From Monarcha castaneiventris obscurior (Eukaryota > Chordata > Aves > Passeriformes > Monarchidae), in assembly GCA_026261815.1 (NCBI GenBank), contig JAMPIT010000890.1, forward strand, positions 12,988,001-13,052,000: 64,000 bases of DNA, in the 5' to 3' direction. A model generated the notes under the pieces. That model made no database searches. It saw only the letters and a program-made list of their open reading frames with translations, and was not told the DNA's origin. The position numbers and the translations under genes were made by a program. The number at the start of each line of letters is the position of its first letter. Positions within the stretch are counted from its first letter, which is position 1. Below, in pieces: positions 1-14,079 of the stretch.

Positions 1-1711
1 AGCCCTGTTCCCCACTGCACTGATGCTGCTTGAAGACTTGCAGGGAAACCAGTGTGAGGCCAAACCCCCTCTGGCTCCATAGTGGCAGGAAAGGCTGCCC
101 CGATTTGCCATGAGGTGAGGAGACCCTGCTGCTGGGATTTTAGCTCCCTCAGGGGTGTTTTCTGGAAGCAGTGGAGCAGACCTGAGCCCAGTATGAAGTG
201 CAGTGCTGACTGCTGGGGCTGCATGCACAGCATTAGGGGTGGGGGGGGCAGGCAGGGCTGGGTGGGATGGATGCAGGGGTTGCTCAGCACATGCCCTCAG
301 AGGGGCCATCTTCTCCAAATTCGAGGCTCTCAGGCATCATTGACCCTGCCTACGCACTGTAAAAACTTTTCAAGTAACTTCCTTGAGTCCGGCTAAACCG
401 TATTAACAGATTTATCCAATAACATGCAAATTCAGGTTTTAATGAAAAGTCTTAAGTCCCAGCTCTAAGTGATTTGGACTTTTCTGCTAATGGCATCGGC
501 TAATGACCAAAGATTTAATGCATCAAGTCTTAGCATACATCAGTGCAAACAATATAACCATTTAGTGGAGGCAAAAAGTCATCTCATTAGACATCCATCA
601 TTGGATGTGGGCAAGATGGTCCAAAGGCTTAAAATAAAATATTCATTTTTAAACTAAAAAAAAAAAGAAAAAAAAAAATCCCTAAAAACGTACAAATGAT
701 TAGGCCAAAAGTAGCAGTCTGCTAAAGCTTCACTGGGATTGAAAATGCAAACTGCAACGTTTATCTGGAGGTAAAACGCATTTGCAAGTACTTAATTTCA
801 GCAGCACTGTTCCACAGAAGACAAAACCAATTTTAACAGGAATTAAAGCAATAGGGCCCTCCAGAAACAGGATGTCTCTTAGACAGGTTATTTGAACCAG
901 CAGTAGAAGGTCACAACAGGAATTATTTCTCTACCACATTGTGCAAGATGATTTCAGTACAAACAAAAGTGCTGAAAAGCTACTAACTTAATTTTATAGA
1001 TCATTCCCACGAGGGTTTGTCACATCAATGAGACACAAAAACATGCCCTAAAATTACATTTTTATGTAGCTAAAAATACAAAAATCACAGCACACAGCTA
1101 AGGACAAGCAATGAATGACCCGAACAAGGCATGGGCTCAAAGGAGCAGGGCTGGAAACACTGGTTTTTGGCCCAAACCATTGAGGCTCAATGTTTCATTT
1201 GGACTCTTGAAATAAAGAGGAGCAATAAACCTACCACATAACACTGCTGGATGCTGAGCTACTGACACAAAATCTAAATGCTCATTATTTTTAGTCTTGT
1301 TTGCCAAAAGGCATCTTAGAAGACACAAAAAACCAGGACTGACACCTCCCAGCTGACAGTGGGAGATGACTCCAGTGAGGGGAGGACTGTAATTATAATG
1401 GACCTGTGCAAGCTGCCTGTTTGCAGGAGGAGTGGAAAAAGGATATCCAGATAAGATAGAGCACCCCACTATTGTGCCTGCAGGCTGTGTCTCCAAAGGC
1501 AGCTTAGGAAACATTTTTTTTTCACTCTCCAAAAAGCAGATACAGCAACCTCATGGCAAACCCTGCCTCCACACACAGAGGGAATCCAACAAAGGAGCCC
1601 TGAAGGGATGCTCCTACATCAGCTTTGGAGTTGGATCAGCCTCTAAGAGCTGCCTATCCCCACTGAAACACACACTTGCGACCTAGGGAGTCCTCAGGAC
1701 CCAAAATGAAG

Positions 1712-1957
1712 CTATGTCAGAGGACCTTTAGGTTGGATATCAGGAAAAGGTCCTTCACCCAGAGGGTGGTTGGGCACTGGAACAGGCTCCCAGGGAAGTG
1801 GTCACAGCACCAAGCCTGACAGAGTTTAAGGGATGTTTGGACACAAACTGGGGCCCATGGTGTGACTCTTGGGGTGTCCTATGCAGGGCCAGGAGTTGGA
1901 CTTCATGGTCCTTGTGGGTCCCTTTCAACTCAGGATATTCTATGATTCCAAGAAAAT
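1712..1957 (+). mobile_element. CR1 LINE 3' fragment
   Basis: Shows the typical CR1 terminal region: TTGGATATCAGGAAAAGG, then AGAGGGTGGTTGGGCACTGG, AACAGGCTCCCAGGGAAGTG, and the tail with CCCTTTCAACTC and ATTCTATGATTC. It is 5'-truncated, in the plus orientation, and carries no intact reverse transcriptase. CR1 is the dominant LINE of birds. Confidence 0.92.
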
Positions 1958-3389
1958 GCATCTTTCCCTATGTTGGTAGCATTGGCTCTCCTCCAACTCT
2001 TCACCATCCCTGTTCACCACCCATCCTTGCCTCTGCTCCATCACCCTGTACTCACCCTGGGAAGCTTCCTGGGCCCCCCGGCCCTGCTTGGCTCATTTAA
2101 CTGCACAGCACCCTCAGGCTCCCCAAAACCAGGCATTTCCTTCAGCTTTCAGGCCTTACCCATGCAGGTGCATGGCTGTCCTGGGCACAGACCTGAAGAC
2201 ACTCCAGTGGCTGGGTTGGCAGCCCATGAGATGGGGGGAGACAGGAGGAAACATGGGGCTCACCTACTCCCTCTTCCCACCCCACTCAGTCTGGTCTGTT
2301 ACATCTAAGCTCCTTCACCCACTTGGCTACAGGGCTTAAGAAAATGTTGCTGGTATGCACAAGACACGTGATGCCTTTTAAATCCTGCATAGGATATTTC
2401 TGCCTGCTGCTAGACTTGAATTTTTTTTTTTTTTTTAATTCAAGAGCTGGCCTTTAAAATTTAAAAATCACTCCTAAAAGCAAAAACACACCCAGCCCAC
2501 AACCTAAGTTTTGTGCAGCAGGCACCTACATCCTCATAAAAGCCCTGGGCTGTGCTTTATAACATGGGTAGAAGTCTAAACATCGTAAAAAAGAGCCTAA
2601 ATTGCCAGATTGCCCAAGCTTCCAGTAAATCACCCCTCCAGATGGGCTTAGAGCTGCACATAGAGCCCCACTAGTAGCAACGGGTCACCCTGCAATTATA
2701 TTTCAATCCTGCTAAACTCAAAAAACATTATATGAGAGTTATGCTCGACTGCATTAAAGAGGCACTTCCAAAGTTTACCATCACCCTGTCATTACCAACA
2801 GTTCGATTTTTCATTCAATTAGTCTTCCCCTGTGCAATTAACTCCCCCCCCAAAGCATGGCAGAGGCCGGGATGGACAATTTCTTATCCTAACTACATCC
2901 CTCCTCAGTACTTTTCATTGCAATAAAGGTGGCGCTTGGGAGAAACACAGTGTGTTAGACTCTGCAAAACACCACTAAACAATTTATCAGGCAAAAAAAT
3001 AGCTCATGCCAGGAGGGCTTGGGGAAGCACTCAGCCCCTCACCCCCCTCCACTGCTGACAGGGCAAATGGTCAAGAGTGCCAGAGATGCCCCAATGCAAC
3101 ATTAATCCTTTTCTTTTTTGGTGTGGACACACAAGGGATCTACATGAGACCTGCCCATCCCACACCTGCTGCTGAGGGGCAGCAAACCCTGGAACTGCTG
3201 CAGTGTCCAGCCTGGCCCAGCACTGGGGCTGGGCAAACTCTGCCAGTGACCCTCCCACCCAGCAACCCCTCCTGCTGCCACCCCCAGCCAGCAACATGGG
3301 CAAGGTTGACAACCACATACCGGAGACAACTTTTTATTTGGTTTTTTTCCCTTGCTTCTTCCCTCTCTCTCTCTTTCCCCTGCTCCTAC

Positions 3390-3862
3390 TGATGCCATGA
3401 TGATTTTTGTCTTTTCTTTTGTACCCCTGTTATACCTTTTTGCAACTTCTGTATTCTTAGTGCTTTTTGCCTACATTCTTGGACTTGTTTGTTAAGCTAA
3501 GAGACTAAACATTTTAGAAGCTTCGTAGTTAGGGTGCCAGGGTGCCCAGACCCCAAGGTCCTCTCCAGAACACATTTTGTAAACTAAGATAGAACCATCC
3601 AGGGGAAGGTTCCTTGGGAGAGGGGGCTCATTTGAGCCTCTCATTGGGGAATATTTGATAGATATGCTAATTAGTAAGACCTGGAATGTAAGACCAGAGC
3701 TAGGAGAGAGAGACTTTGCGGTGGCAATGGTGGGGTGCACAGAGGTGTATTGGACCTGTTCGTGGTGCACCTAAGGATCCTTACAATAAATACCAAGGTA
3801 AAACCCTTTTTCCCCTTCTAACCGTGTTCGCCTCTTGGTTTTTAAGACTAGGAAAGGCATCA
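3390..3862 (+). mobile_element. Solo LTR of an endogenous retrovirus
   Basis: A 473-bp element ending in the perfect inverted termini TGATGCC (3390-3396) and GGCATCA (3856-3862). Near the right end are a polyadenylation signal AATAAA (3785-3790) and a T/G-containing region, as in a retroviral LTR. No gag, pol or env sequence adjoins it, so it is probably a recombined solo LTR with no coding capacity. The flanking 5-mers (CCTAC and TTACC) do not match exactly, so the target-site duplication is lost or the borders are off by a few bases. The retroviral class is not determined. Confidence 0.6.
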
Positions 3863-5209
3863 TTACCAGAACTGGCAGGCTCCTTCCCCTTTGCCAGCAT
3901 TTCAGAGGCAAGGAGCAGACCCTCACCTCCCCCCTGCACAGGGAGCAGACTTTTTAGCTGGATGATCTGAGGATCATCTGGCTGTCAGGCAGGAGACATA
4001 GGCACTCCTGCTGCAGGGCCCATGGATGCTGCACACAGACATTTTGAGTTTGCTCAAGAGGCCACATGTCCACAGCCAGCTACACAGTTTGCCACGTTTA
4101 TTTGCAGATGAGGCAAATTTTTACTGCTCCTCTTTTCAAGGAACAGGCTGGGACACAGATTAAGGGACATTCATTTCAGTTTTTTAATCAAGGAATCAAG
4201 TGCTCCGCTCTAAAAGAATATATTTCCCTCTTTATGGCAGAAAGTACCCCCTCTGAAGGACAGAAAGCATGGTCCCTCTTACTTCTATCCTACACCTAGG
4301 ATAAGGATACCTTAACCTCATTGGAAACAGAAAATCACCCCAAATTTCAGGCAGTTAACATAATTCCACCATCTCACAGCCAAGACGCTATTCACACCAC
4401 TAAACAGGCAGAATTCCCCTTGCTTTTCTCAGAGTTTCAGCACCTGTGCCTGAAGACAAGGATGGCAAATATCCTATTGCAACCAACCAGGCCAAGGACA
4501 GTCAGTGTCCAGACAGCCAGAGACAGGACCATGAGCCATGGGGTGAATCCTTGCCACCCCTACTCAAGGGATGCACTCCCCCATGCCGCTGAACTAGCAC
4601 AGATGCAAAAATACGGCACCTCATGTGTGGCAGCAGAGACAGACAGGATCTGCTCCTCTCCAACACCTCTTCCTTCCACTTGCCCTCCCAAATCTCCCTG
4701 TCCACGCACAGGCTGCTTGTGGGGGACAACCAGCTCCAAGTGAGTAACTGAATGCCAGTTTATCAAAACACTGAGAAAACAATATCCCCTCACTGGAAGA
4801 CACTGTAGATGATTTCTCATACACCCAGGATTTTGGCACTCACCATTTTTATCAATTGCACAGAACTGGGAGCTGGGAACATGAGGAGAGCAGCCCCTCG
4901 GTGTAGCACAGAGCACAGCTTTTATCAGCATTAACTCTCTCACTCTAAGTCAGAGGAAGGAAATGCTGCCTCCCCCACAACATTATTTTTTTAAAAAACA
5001 ACCACCTTTCCTCTTCAGAAGGGCCAGGCCAGGTGTTACATGCTCTCGACATCAAGCTAAGGCCAGGCCGGCTAATCTGTAGGTTCACTCGTTAACGAGA
5101 TAAAGGATTTCAGTGCGGTGCCGCAGCCGGGCTGTGGGAGCTGTGGGCTGGAGGAGCGCTGCCGGCAGCTGAGTGTCACTCCTGGAGGAATGCCTGACCT
5201 TTCCCGGGG

Positions 5210-5218
5210 CTTTGATCA
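5210..5218 (+). promoter_or_regulatory. TCF/LEF motif
   Basis: CTTTGATCA, a near-optimal TCF/LEF core, lies in a locally GC-richer part of intron 3 (about 5100-5230). It is a single site, so the evidence is weak. Confidence 0.3.
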
Positions 5219-8200
5219 TGCTGGCTCGCAGCGTGAGATAACCAGCCCTTTGCAGAATCCGGAGGTAATAAAAAAAGCAGCTTTGAGGCCTCGTGTTTTT
5301 GCAGGGAAATACTTACCTGTGTTCCCAGCACGCTGCCCAGTCCCCACCACCGTCCTCCCCAGATTTCAGCCACTTTACAGCCAAACCCATGGCTGTCAAC
5401 CGAGGGAATCACAGACAGCCTTCAGATGAGAGTTTTTAGCTCGTGTTTAATTTCTCTTAATTGAAGAGGGTACTTGTGCACTGTTCTTAGGGAGGATACA
5501 GAGACTCAAAAAAGACCAGAACAACAGAAGTAAGGTCCCCAATTAGTATGCGATTAAGCTGTAAGTAGGATAATAGGAGGAGAAATTTTGTATCTTATAC
5601 AAACAAGATAGCAAAAGAGATAGATAAAAGCACGGAAGGGGAATAAAGCTTTATCCCCAGTTCCCCTCTGAGCACTCAAGCCATACAGAAAGGAGTGGAT
5701 TTGCCGAGGGTTTTTTGTTTGTTAGTGATTCTTTTAAAGGTGGGTGTGTTTCTCAGGACAGTTCATGATGGGCAATTTAAACAAGCCAGTGTAGTACCCG
5801 GTTAGTAAAGCATGAAACACCTGGAACCCTGGGCTATATGTGCTGAATCTGTAAGTGGTAATTAGATCAATCTTGAATACTTCCTTTAATGAGTCTACAC
5901 AAGCACCTCGTCCACCCAGCCTGCTTTTGGTTACCAACCTAGAGAAGTTTGCATGGTCTTCTCAGGCTGGGGTTGTTTTTTGTTCAGTTCTGTTTGGGAC
6001 ACTGCAGTACAGTCTCTGAAGTTGGAGCTGCAATTCCTTGATGCTCTCTGCAGGCTGTATATGAGGCACAGGGCTTGCTCTGCAGCACTTCTCAGCAAGC
6101 AGGCTGATGCCAAACCGAGCAGACCTGGATAAGTTACCCCTCTGGGGGGGAAAAAAGTTGTACTCAGCTACACTGCCTTCCTCACGGGGTTAACTATGTA
6201 GATTTCAGATGCAAATTTTACTTTAGGGCAGGCTTTATGGTATTAAGAGTCTCTTTTTCAGCCTTCTGAAATTTCATATGTATACATGCTAGAGCTCTCT
6301 CATCTCTCTTAATTGGGTTTTGTGGAATTTCAAGGCCCGGGGGCCAAGAGGGGAGGGCTGCTGATTAAAGCACGCCATGCAGAAGTGGATGCAGAAGTGT
6401 TGCACAGTAACAGGAGGGAAACAATTCCTCTGAGCTACCTGCCTCCACGTGCAAACCCCATCTGCCACTCGGGAGGAATCCCATCTTTTGTCCTGGCCTT
6501 CCTGAGGGTGCAAGGATGGCTCCTGCCCTCTGCAATGGGCACTGTGGGGAGGATGTTCAGCCCTGCTTCTCTCTGATGTGCAAATTGATTTCAGAGGTTT
6601 AGAGGCAGCAACGTTTGTTTATTTCACTGGAAATAAACCTGTGTGCCTGTGTCCTCACTGCAGACCCTAATGGGCCATCTTACCACAGTCCTAACCATGA
6701 CTTAGACACTTCAGGACCATTAAGGAGGAATTAAAGGGTGTTTAATCTCCCTTTATCCCTTTTCATAACCAAGCTCGTACATGTATGTCAGAATTTGTTA
6801 GGCTGTGATGTCTGAACTGATGAGATGACATGTCTCTGAGTCCCCACAATGAGAGCACAGAAAATAAAAAAAATTTAGCCAAACTGTATCTCTCCACATA
6901 CAAGGATTCAGTCCAGGAGCCTGCTTGCAGCAGCTAAATACAGATATTCACACACCCATTATAAATGCAGTCTAGTTTCATTTTTAACCCACAGGAGGGT
7001 GTGGAGGGAGAAGACATCAAAGCATGGACACAGGCTACCCTGGCATTCTGGGTGTGCAATTTTATCTTCCCCTCATTTCCCTCCTCTCCAAACCAGCTGC
7101 TACAACTATCATGATGCTTGCCCTCCGGCCAGTAGGCTGGAAAACTGGCTTCCAAGGCAGTCATTAATCTCTCCCCATTACCCAGCTGGCACAGGATTTT
7201 GCTTAGATCGGAGAAGAGTCAGCTCGGTGCCCTCTGAAGCACCAGTGGCAGCTCCAGCAGCCGTGCATGCCAGGCACCCGCCGGCCCCGCTGCCAGCACC
7301 GGCACAGCCTGGCACCGCTCACCCTGCCACAGCAGAAGGGTCACCACGCATGCAGTGAGAAGGGCAAAATGCAAGCACAGGCACTGAAGAGCACTGAAAG
7401 AGGAACTTTGAATTATATAACCCCCTCCTGTCAGCAGTGACGGTGAAAAGAAGTGCTGTGCGTCTTCGGGGGAAGATGTCTTGGCTCAGAGCTAAGTTTA
7501 GAGGCTGACTTCTTGCATAGCAATAGCAGCAGAGAATTGCCCCTACCTATGCAAGTTATGCAAGTGAAACGAAGATGCACATAAACCTTTAGCAGGAGAG
7601 CACAGCTCGGCAATGCTACGCTTCTCATTTGGCCGTCGGGGTTCAACCCATGTGAGGTAACAGGGCTGGAAATACACAGAGGTGCATGCTGAGCACCAGC
7701 AAGGGCTGCTCCAGCACAGCCAAGCTGAAAGGAGAATGAAACAGGCCCAGAAAGTGCCAGGTGCACCACTGCAAGTTTGTTACGGAGATAAAGTAACAAG
7801 AAATGTTTTTCATGTAATCATGGCCTGAAACACAGCCATTTTACTGTCCCTCACCACGCACTGCACTGTCCTAGAAACTTCTGAGGCGATGTTTGACCAT
7901 CTACGTAGGGTCAAAAATTATCTTTTCAGAGAATACTTTTTTCCTATGTTGATGGGATGATTCATATCAAACTTGTCATATCCTCTAAGTAATACCACTC
8001 ATTTGCTATTTTTAGAGGGGAACAGTGTGGCCCACCAAGACCCCATGAATACACACCTAAACCTGCATTTGATCTGTCAGTAGTACTGTAGGTTTCCCCA
8101 AGAAGAAGAAACATGCAGGCAAGTTTTTGATCTTCCTTAAAGAACCGCTTATCTCAGCTTTTGTTTGTTTTCTGTTTTTCAGGTGTGGGGTAGTGTCTGA

Positions 8201-9360
8201 TGTGAATGCCACCCACTGTAAGCTATCTAGGCAACGAAACAACCATCATAAACCATCACTGCAACAAAAATAGCAACACCTTTCTCTCCCCTGCCTCCCC
8301 TGGGCACAGGCCACATGCAGGACAGTGCCTGACAGCATGTGCAGCTCCAAGCACACTTTGCAGATCACAAACTCAGAGGTGCTAAGCATGGCTCTCCTCT
8401 CACATATCTTCCAGATACTTGTTAGGGAACCACTGAGTCCTTCTGGATGGCTACCAGAAAAGGCAGCCTTTCCCTAACAGCTGTGGAGCAGAGAAGGGGA
8501 GTCCCCCAAGGCTGCTGGTGGGTTCAGACTCCTGCTTGGCCCAAGAAAAGCTGCCACCTGCAATACAACCAGATGAGTGAGCACTTAGAGCAACACAGTT
8601 CACAACCAGCCTAAACCACAGTGAGCTGTCTCCCACTGCCCAGGCCTTCCTCTTCTCACCCCCTCTTTGCCATCTTGAGGGAGTGCCACAGCTAGACACA
8701 GGACAGGGTGCAACAGCAACGGTACCAAATCCTAACGTGAATGGGGAGACTGGTCTGAAAGGGATTTACATGAGGCTGCAGGTTAAACCAATATTCATCC
8801 ACACTTACAGCTCAGTCCCTTTTAACTCCAGAGCAAGCTGGCCAACCACAGCCACACCTGAGCTTGGAGGAGAGGTTTCCAAGTGGCTACTACGCTCCTA
8901 CCAGCTTTGGGAAGGAAGAGAAAGGACGAAACAACCCAGCAGCCAGGTAGAGGAGGGAGATCTTCCTGAGCGGGAGGCAGCCATCAGCCGCTACAGCGCC
9001 TGTTCTGCAGCAGTCGGACGGTGAGCATGTGGGCCACGGATGTGCACCACATGAGCTCTCCATCCCCAGCACATCCTTCCTCACTGGGAAAGGACAGAAC
9101 CCCCCGGGACACCCAGCTGTGGGGTCTGTTGCTGAAATCCTGCAGGGCTTCTGCTGAAAAGCGCACTTAAAACGCACACTAAAAATAGAGCCTGCACTGA
9201 TGCTATATTTAGCAGGAGGGTGCACGCTTTCAGAAAAAGCCTGTCACCCCCTCCAGCAGCAGAGGGAAGGCAGCCAGGCATGCCCCTGGGATGGTCCTGC
9301 ATTCCAGTCCTGCTGCAGCGACACGTGCTGGCACCCCAGCATGAGCATGCCTTGGGAGAG

Positions 9361-9392
9361 CTTTCCATAGGAGAGCCTTCTCCTATGGAAAG
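9361..9392. repeat. Perfect 14-bp hairpin with 4-nt loop
   Basis: Left arm CTTTCCATAGGAGA (9361-9374), loop GCCT (9375-9378), right arm TCTCCTATGGAAAG (9379-9392). All 14 pairs match. The stem is too short for an animal pre-miRNA. Confidence 0.9.
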
Positions 9393-10055
9393 GTGAAGAC
9401 AGGGTGCAGGAAACCATTTGCAAGCTCACTGGGCAGAGGTCCCTGTTCCACAGAGGCCAAGTGGAAGGACCCTGGACCTCCCTGGGATCTGTGCTGCTGG
9501 CCAGTCCCACAAATGGATGTTTCCTTCCCTGTGCCCGGGTTTTTCTACCTAAGTGCAGTAATGAACACCAGGTTTTTCATAAAGCACTTACAGATACGTT
9601 GCTTCATCCAGGTGCCAGGAGAGCCATGCATGGCCACTGAAAACTTGTCAGCTAGTGAAAACATGAAGCCTCCCACTTTACCTGTCAAGCCAAGTATCTG
9701 TCAAAACCCTTGACTAACTATCTCTCAAGTAAAGAGCAAAACACTCATCCCTTGGCCGGACTACTGAGGCTATGGGGGCAGATCCAGAGCTGACATGACA
9801 CAGGCACCGGTGTCTGCACTGGCCAGCTCAAAGGGGCAGGTCTGCACTTCCCACATTTCATGCTGGGTTTCCTCTCCCCCAGAGCAAAGCTGAGGGGATG
9901 TGCAGCACGAGGAGAGGATGCCACACAGTCCATGCAGATGGTGCATGGGAAAAAGTGGCACCTTCTCCCCTTGACTCGCTGAGCCCTGTGGGGCGGCACA
10001 ACATGGCAAGGGGCATCCCACCTCCAGGGCCCGGGAGGAGCCACTGAAAGCCAAG

Positions 10056-10200
10056 CTTCTAATTAAGACCACGGCTTTGGTTAATTGAGTCCAATTCACC
10101 TGTGACATGAAGAGTCCCAATCCCATCAACAATAATGGAACTGCATCGGCTTACACCAGTAATGACTTCAAATCAGTGGCATAATAAAGCTAATTCAATA
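10056..10200. promoter_or_regulatory. Candidate conserved non-coding block
   Basis: A short AT-rich, repeat-free segment with several homeodomain cores (TAATTAA at 10060-10066, TTAATTGAG at 10081-10089, later CTAATT) and an E-box-like CACCTGTG. It sits between GC-rich neighbours. This is an impression from texture only. Confidence 0.2.
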
Positions 10201-13200
10201 CTTTTCCAGGTCCAGCTGATGAAGCTGCCAAGGGAGAGCAGGAGACAGCCTTCCTCCCTCACCACCTGCTCGAGGGCAATGTGAACAGCCCAAGGGTTGA
10301 AAAGACAGGAAACATGAAAAATAAACTAAGTTTCCAACAAGACTAAGGCTTAGTTTTAACACTGAACTACTCCTGCAGGTGACCCTGTGCAAGTACTGAT
10401 GACAAAGCAGCTCTGCTCACAACTACTTCCCAGGAGGAGGAACCATGAAAGGCAGCCACAGGTTTCCAATCCGCTACGTGCTGCTGAGCCACCCCACCAA
10501 GCTGAACCCCCCAGCTCGGGGCACCGGGGACAGGACTTGTGTCACATGCTGGATAGCACCTGCCAGGGCGTGGGAAGGAGCTCCTGAGACGGCCACGTGC
10601 TGGCAGCCCCGGGGAGGAATGTGGAGAAGCATGGAAGTTGCCCGATGTAGGCAGACATGCAAATCAGCAGCTGCGGGGCCGCACCGACACCCTCCTAATT
10701 GCCACGGTGCCCCCAGCTCTCTCGGGGCAGGGGCTGGGAATAGCCAGGAGGAGCTGGAAGGAGTGAAACCCTCCCACGGGAGCAGGGGATGTGCTGCCAG
10801 GTCGGTGCCGCCCTGGGACAGCCTGAGTGCCCCGAGGGATGGGAATGGCCCAGCTTGGCCCCCGGCCGCCCCACACAGGCCACTGCCTTGCGCACACAAA
10901 TTTGTCTCTGCCTCGAGCCAAAAAAAACTGAGCCGCCACTCTTTAGAAGAGACGCGCATTATTTTAGAGCAGTCAAGTTATGACTAGTCTGATTTCCATA
11001 ATACACGCTCTGCAAACATCTGCCTGTTATTTAAGGCTCAGCTCCACTGGGACAGAACCTAACAGGGCAGACCTTCGAGCCGGTGTCCGTGGAGGACTCC
11101 TTGCTGCCAGAGACATCCCAGGGCAGAAGTACGTCCAACAGGAGGTCAAGCTGGTCACTCCTCGCTCCTGCAGCCACAACTTAATGTTTCTGAGCCCTTC
11201 TCCATGCACCCACTGATGCTCCGTCCCCCTCTCTACCAGAAGAACCTGCTCATGCCAATGAGCAGCTCCCAGGGCCTGTGTCACTGTCAGGGGACCCAGC
11301 AAGGTGTCTCTCATCATGGGCACATCATCTGGCACGCTCAGGTTGTCTGCCAGTTTTGCAGACCGGCTGTTGAAACCTGAGTGTCCCAATTAGACCAAGT
11401 TAAATGCTGCCCTGAACAACAAGCGTTGCTGGCAGGAAAGTTATCCCGGTGTTATTGGACTGCTCCCTCCCTACCAAGAGACTGCAAATTAGTGTTTACT
11501 TTAGAGGCCAAGTAGGCCAGCTTTGAGAAACTGTGCCTGCCCTGCCATCCCACAGGTTTCCCAGGGGCTCCCTGGGGGCTCCTCAGTGCACACCTCCATG
11601 CCATGGCCTTGCTCTGCATTTAGCCCAGGCTCCATCCTAGCCTGACACAGCATTTAGCTGCTGGTTTATTCCCTGCTTGCTGTACCGGGAGAGCTGAAAC
11701 AACCAAGTCTCTGTACTGCAGTGAGTTGACACAGGCTAAGTCAATTAGCTGCTATTGCTGCATTGCTCAGCTAGGCCAGATCAAAAAAGACAAAGAAAGA
11801 AAAGCCTCACACTGAGAGGAACTAGGCCCAACCAACACATTTGTCTTCAGTACTTTAATAAAAATATTTGAAATGGGAAAGGGAGATGGCTGATGCTTCC
11901 CTAAGCAACTAGGTATGAGCTTGCTTTCCGAGGGCAGGAGGGGCAGAGGGGCCAGGCAGAGCATTGTAGTTCTCATTCACCTCTGCTCCAACCTTTATTT
12001 CCATTCAACAAATGCTTCAAATAAACACATGAAAAAGCAAAATATATTTCATAAGTTCAAGTTAAGGCACTTTCTATTTCAGAGTAAGCTGTTTAAGCCC
12101 TGTGAGTCTCCTAGTTCATCCTGACTCAAACCAACACACTTTGCAGCTTGTGCATAGCATCCTTCAGAAAGGACACAAAAGATCACAATGCACCACAGGC
12201 CTCGCACATCCCCCTCCTCTGGGCAGGATTATTATTTTGCAGATCTCTGCTCCGTATCAGCCATCCCAAGGACTGCTGGTCTTCCCACTGGCTTTTGCAA
12301 AACTACACCAGTCAGCAGGCATTATATTGAACACCAAGCATTTTGAGTACCAAGACCATTTTTGCTTCCAAAAAACCATAAAATGTTTCTTTTGAGAGGC
12401 TGACAATTACTGCCGACAAGGCCTCACCTACAGCAGGACTGAAGAAAATCAAAACTGATAAAGGACAAAAGCAGGTCTGCAACACTGAGCTGTAGCTGGG
12501 CAACCTCCAGCTTCAGTTTGGCTCCTTGTGCAGCCGCTGCTGTTGAGAGGTATTGTGCCATCCTGCTCCTCACTTCAAAGAAGGCAACCATAAGGAGAAC
12601 TATTAAAGCAATTAAAAAAATATTATCTTTAGGATGTAATCTACCCAGAGATGAATAGGAATAATTACCTAGCTGCAGATTTTTATGTGGGTTTTTTAAG
12701 GCAATAACTGACTGAACATTTCTTCTAAGAAGTTACCTACGGTAACTTCCACCTCATTGAAATGAGAGACTAGAGATACCATTTTTTTTCACAGAGTGGG
12801 CCACGTATTCCATACCATATTTCACAGTAACATCTATACTCACTAACCCTTTTCCCATTCAGTTCACAATCCCATAAACACCTCTGTAGCAGCTCATGCA
12901 ACTGTTCACGTAGAAAAGAGTGCCTTCTGTTTTTCTCAAAGCAGCAAAGGCAGCAGTTCAACAGCCTGAAGTGAGAAGATCCAACCCTGGGTTACCAGGC
13001 AGCTGTCTGAAATCGCCCCCTCAAATTCCCACTGAAGAGCAAGACCTAACATCAATACCCTTGCCTTAGCATTCTTTAATCTGCATACCTTGAACCCTTT
13101 ATTCTTCCTCTTCTGCTCAGTTGCCCCACCTCTGAAGTGGATATTATGTCACATCATAGATGGGGAAACAGGCCCTGAGACTACAGGCTACTGAGCTGAA

Positions 13201-14079
13201 GTTGTGCATCAACGAGACTTCCCAAAATCCGTTGTATATCAGTTCATTTCAGATATTTTTGAACACAACACAATGTACAGCCTAGGTCTATTATTCACTT
13301 TTGGTTGGATAGAGGTGTTTTCTGCTGTTGGAGTAGCTATTACTTGAAGCATTACCATCTCCTGTCTGTCTCTTATGTGCCCATGGCCAGGTACCAGCAC
13401 CAGCTGTCCTGAACCAGGGATGCCAAGAGACACTTCGAGCTCCTCCCAACAGTACACAAACACGTGCTCAGCCCTATTATAAACACCTTGAAAGATGTGA
13501 CAGAAACAGAAAAAAGTCAAAGCCATCAGACCTCTCTCCAAAAAAGGCTTTTTTTTGTTTGATTAGACCCCGGAGATGTCAGTCCTGAAGAGACACACAG
13601 AGGGATTTAGGTCGTGTATCTCAACACTGAGGCGCAATGCTTTCTTCTTTATAGGTTAAGGCTTAAGCCACATACTTGATTCAATAAAGGCAGATAATTG
13701 GCATTAAAATTTTCATGTATCAGCTATGAAAAATGGTTAAACAACTCCAATAACTTTTTTTAAAATCTATTTTAGAAATTCTTTTGTAATTTAAATTTAT
13801 TGGGAGGTGGGGGGGGAATAACCCCAGAAGAAAACCATTTTACTGTTTTTGAGATGATGCGTCTTTCACCAAATACTTAAAAAGAAATCTCAGTTCATAT
13901 TTGTAATAACAAAGGATTATCAGAGTCCTTGATTTACTGTTGAAGTCTGCAGTGGAGTTTCATACCTTGAGTGAGGTGCAGCCTAATCCCTGCATGTGAT
14001 TACATTTAGGAGTGAGAGGGAGGTATGCGGGGGGTAGGGAGAAGCAATTTTTATTGAAGACAACGCTTCAGGCAGCCCC

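Noticed and set aside
9361..9392. Pre-miRNA
   Set aside because: The stem is only 14 bp with a 4-nt loop, well below the length needed for Drosha/Dicer processing.
10445..10987. 180-codon plus-strand frame and its 161-codon antisense partner
   Set aside because: Located in a GC-rich pocket of intron 3; both strands are open and both products are rich in W, C, H and P with no family resemblance.
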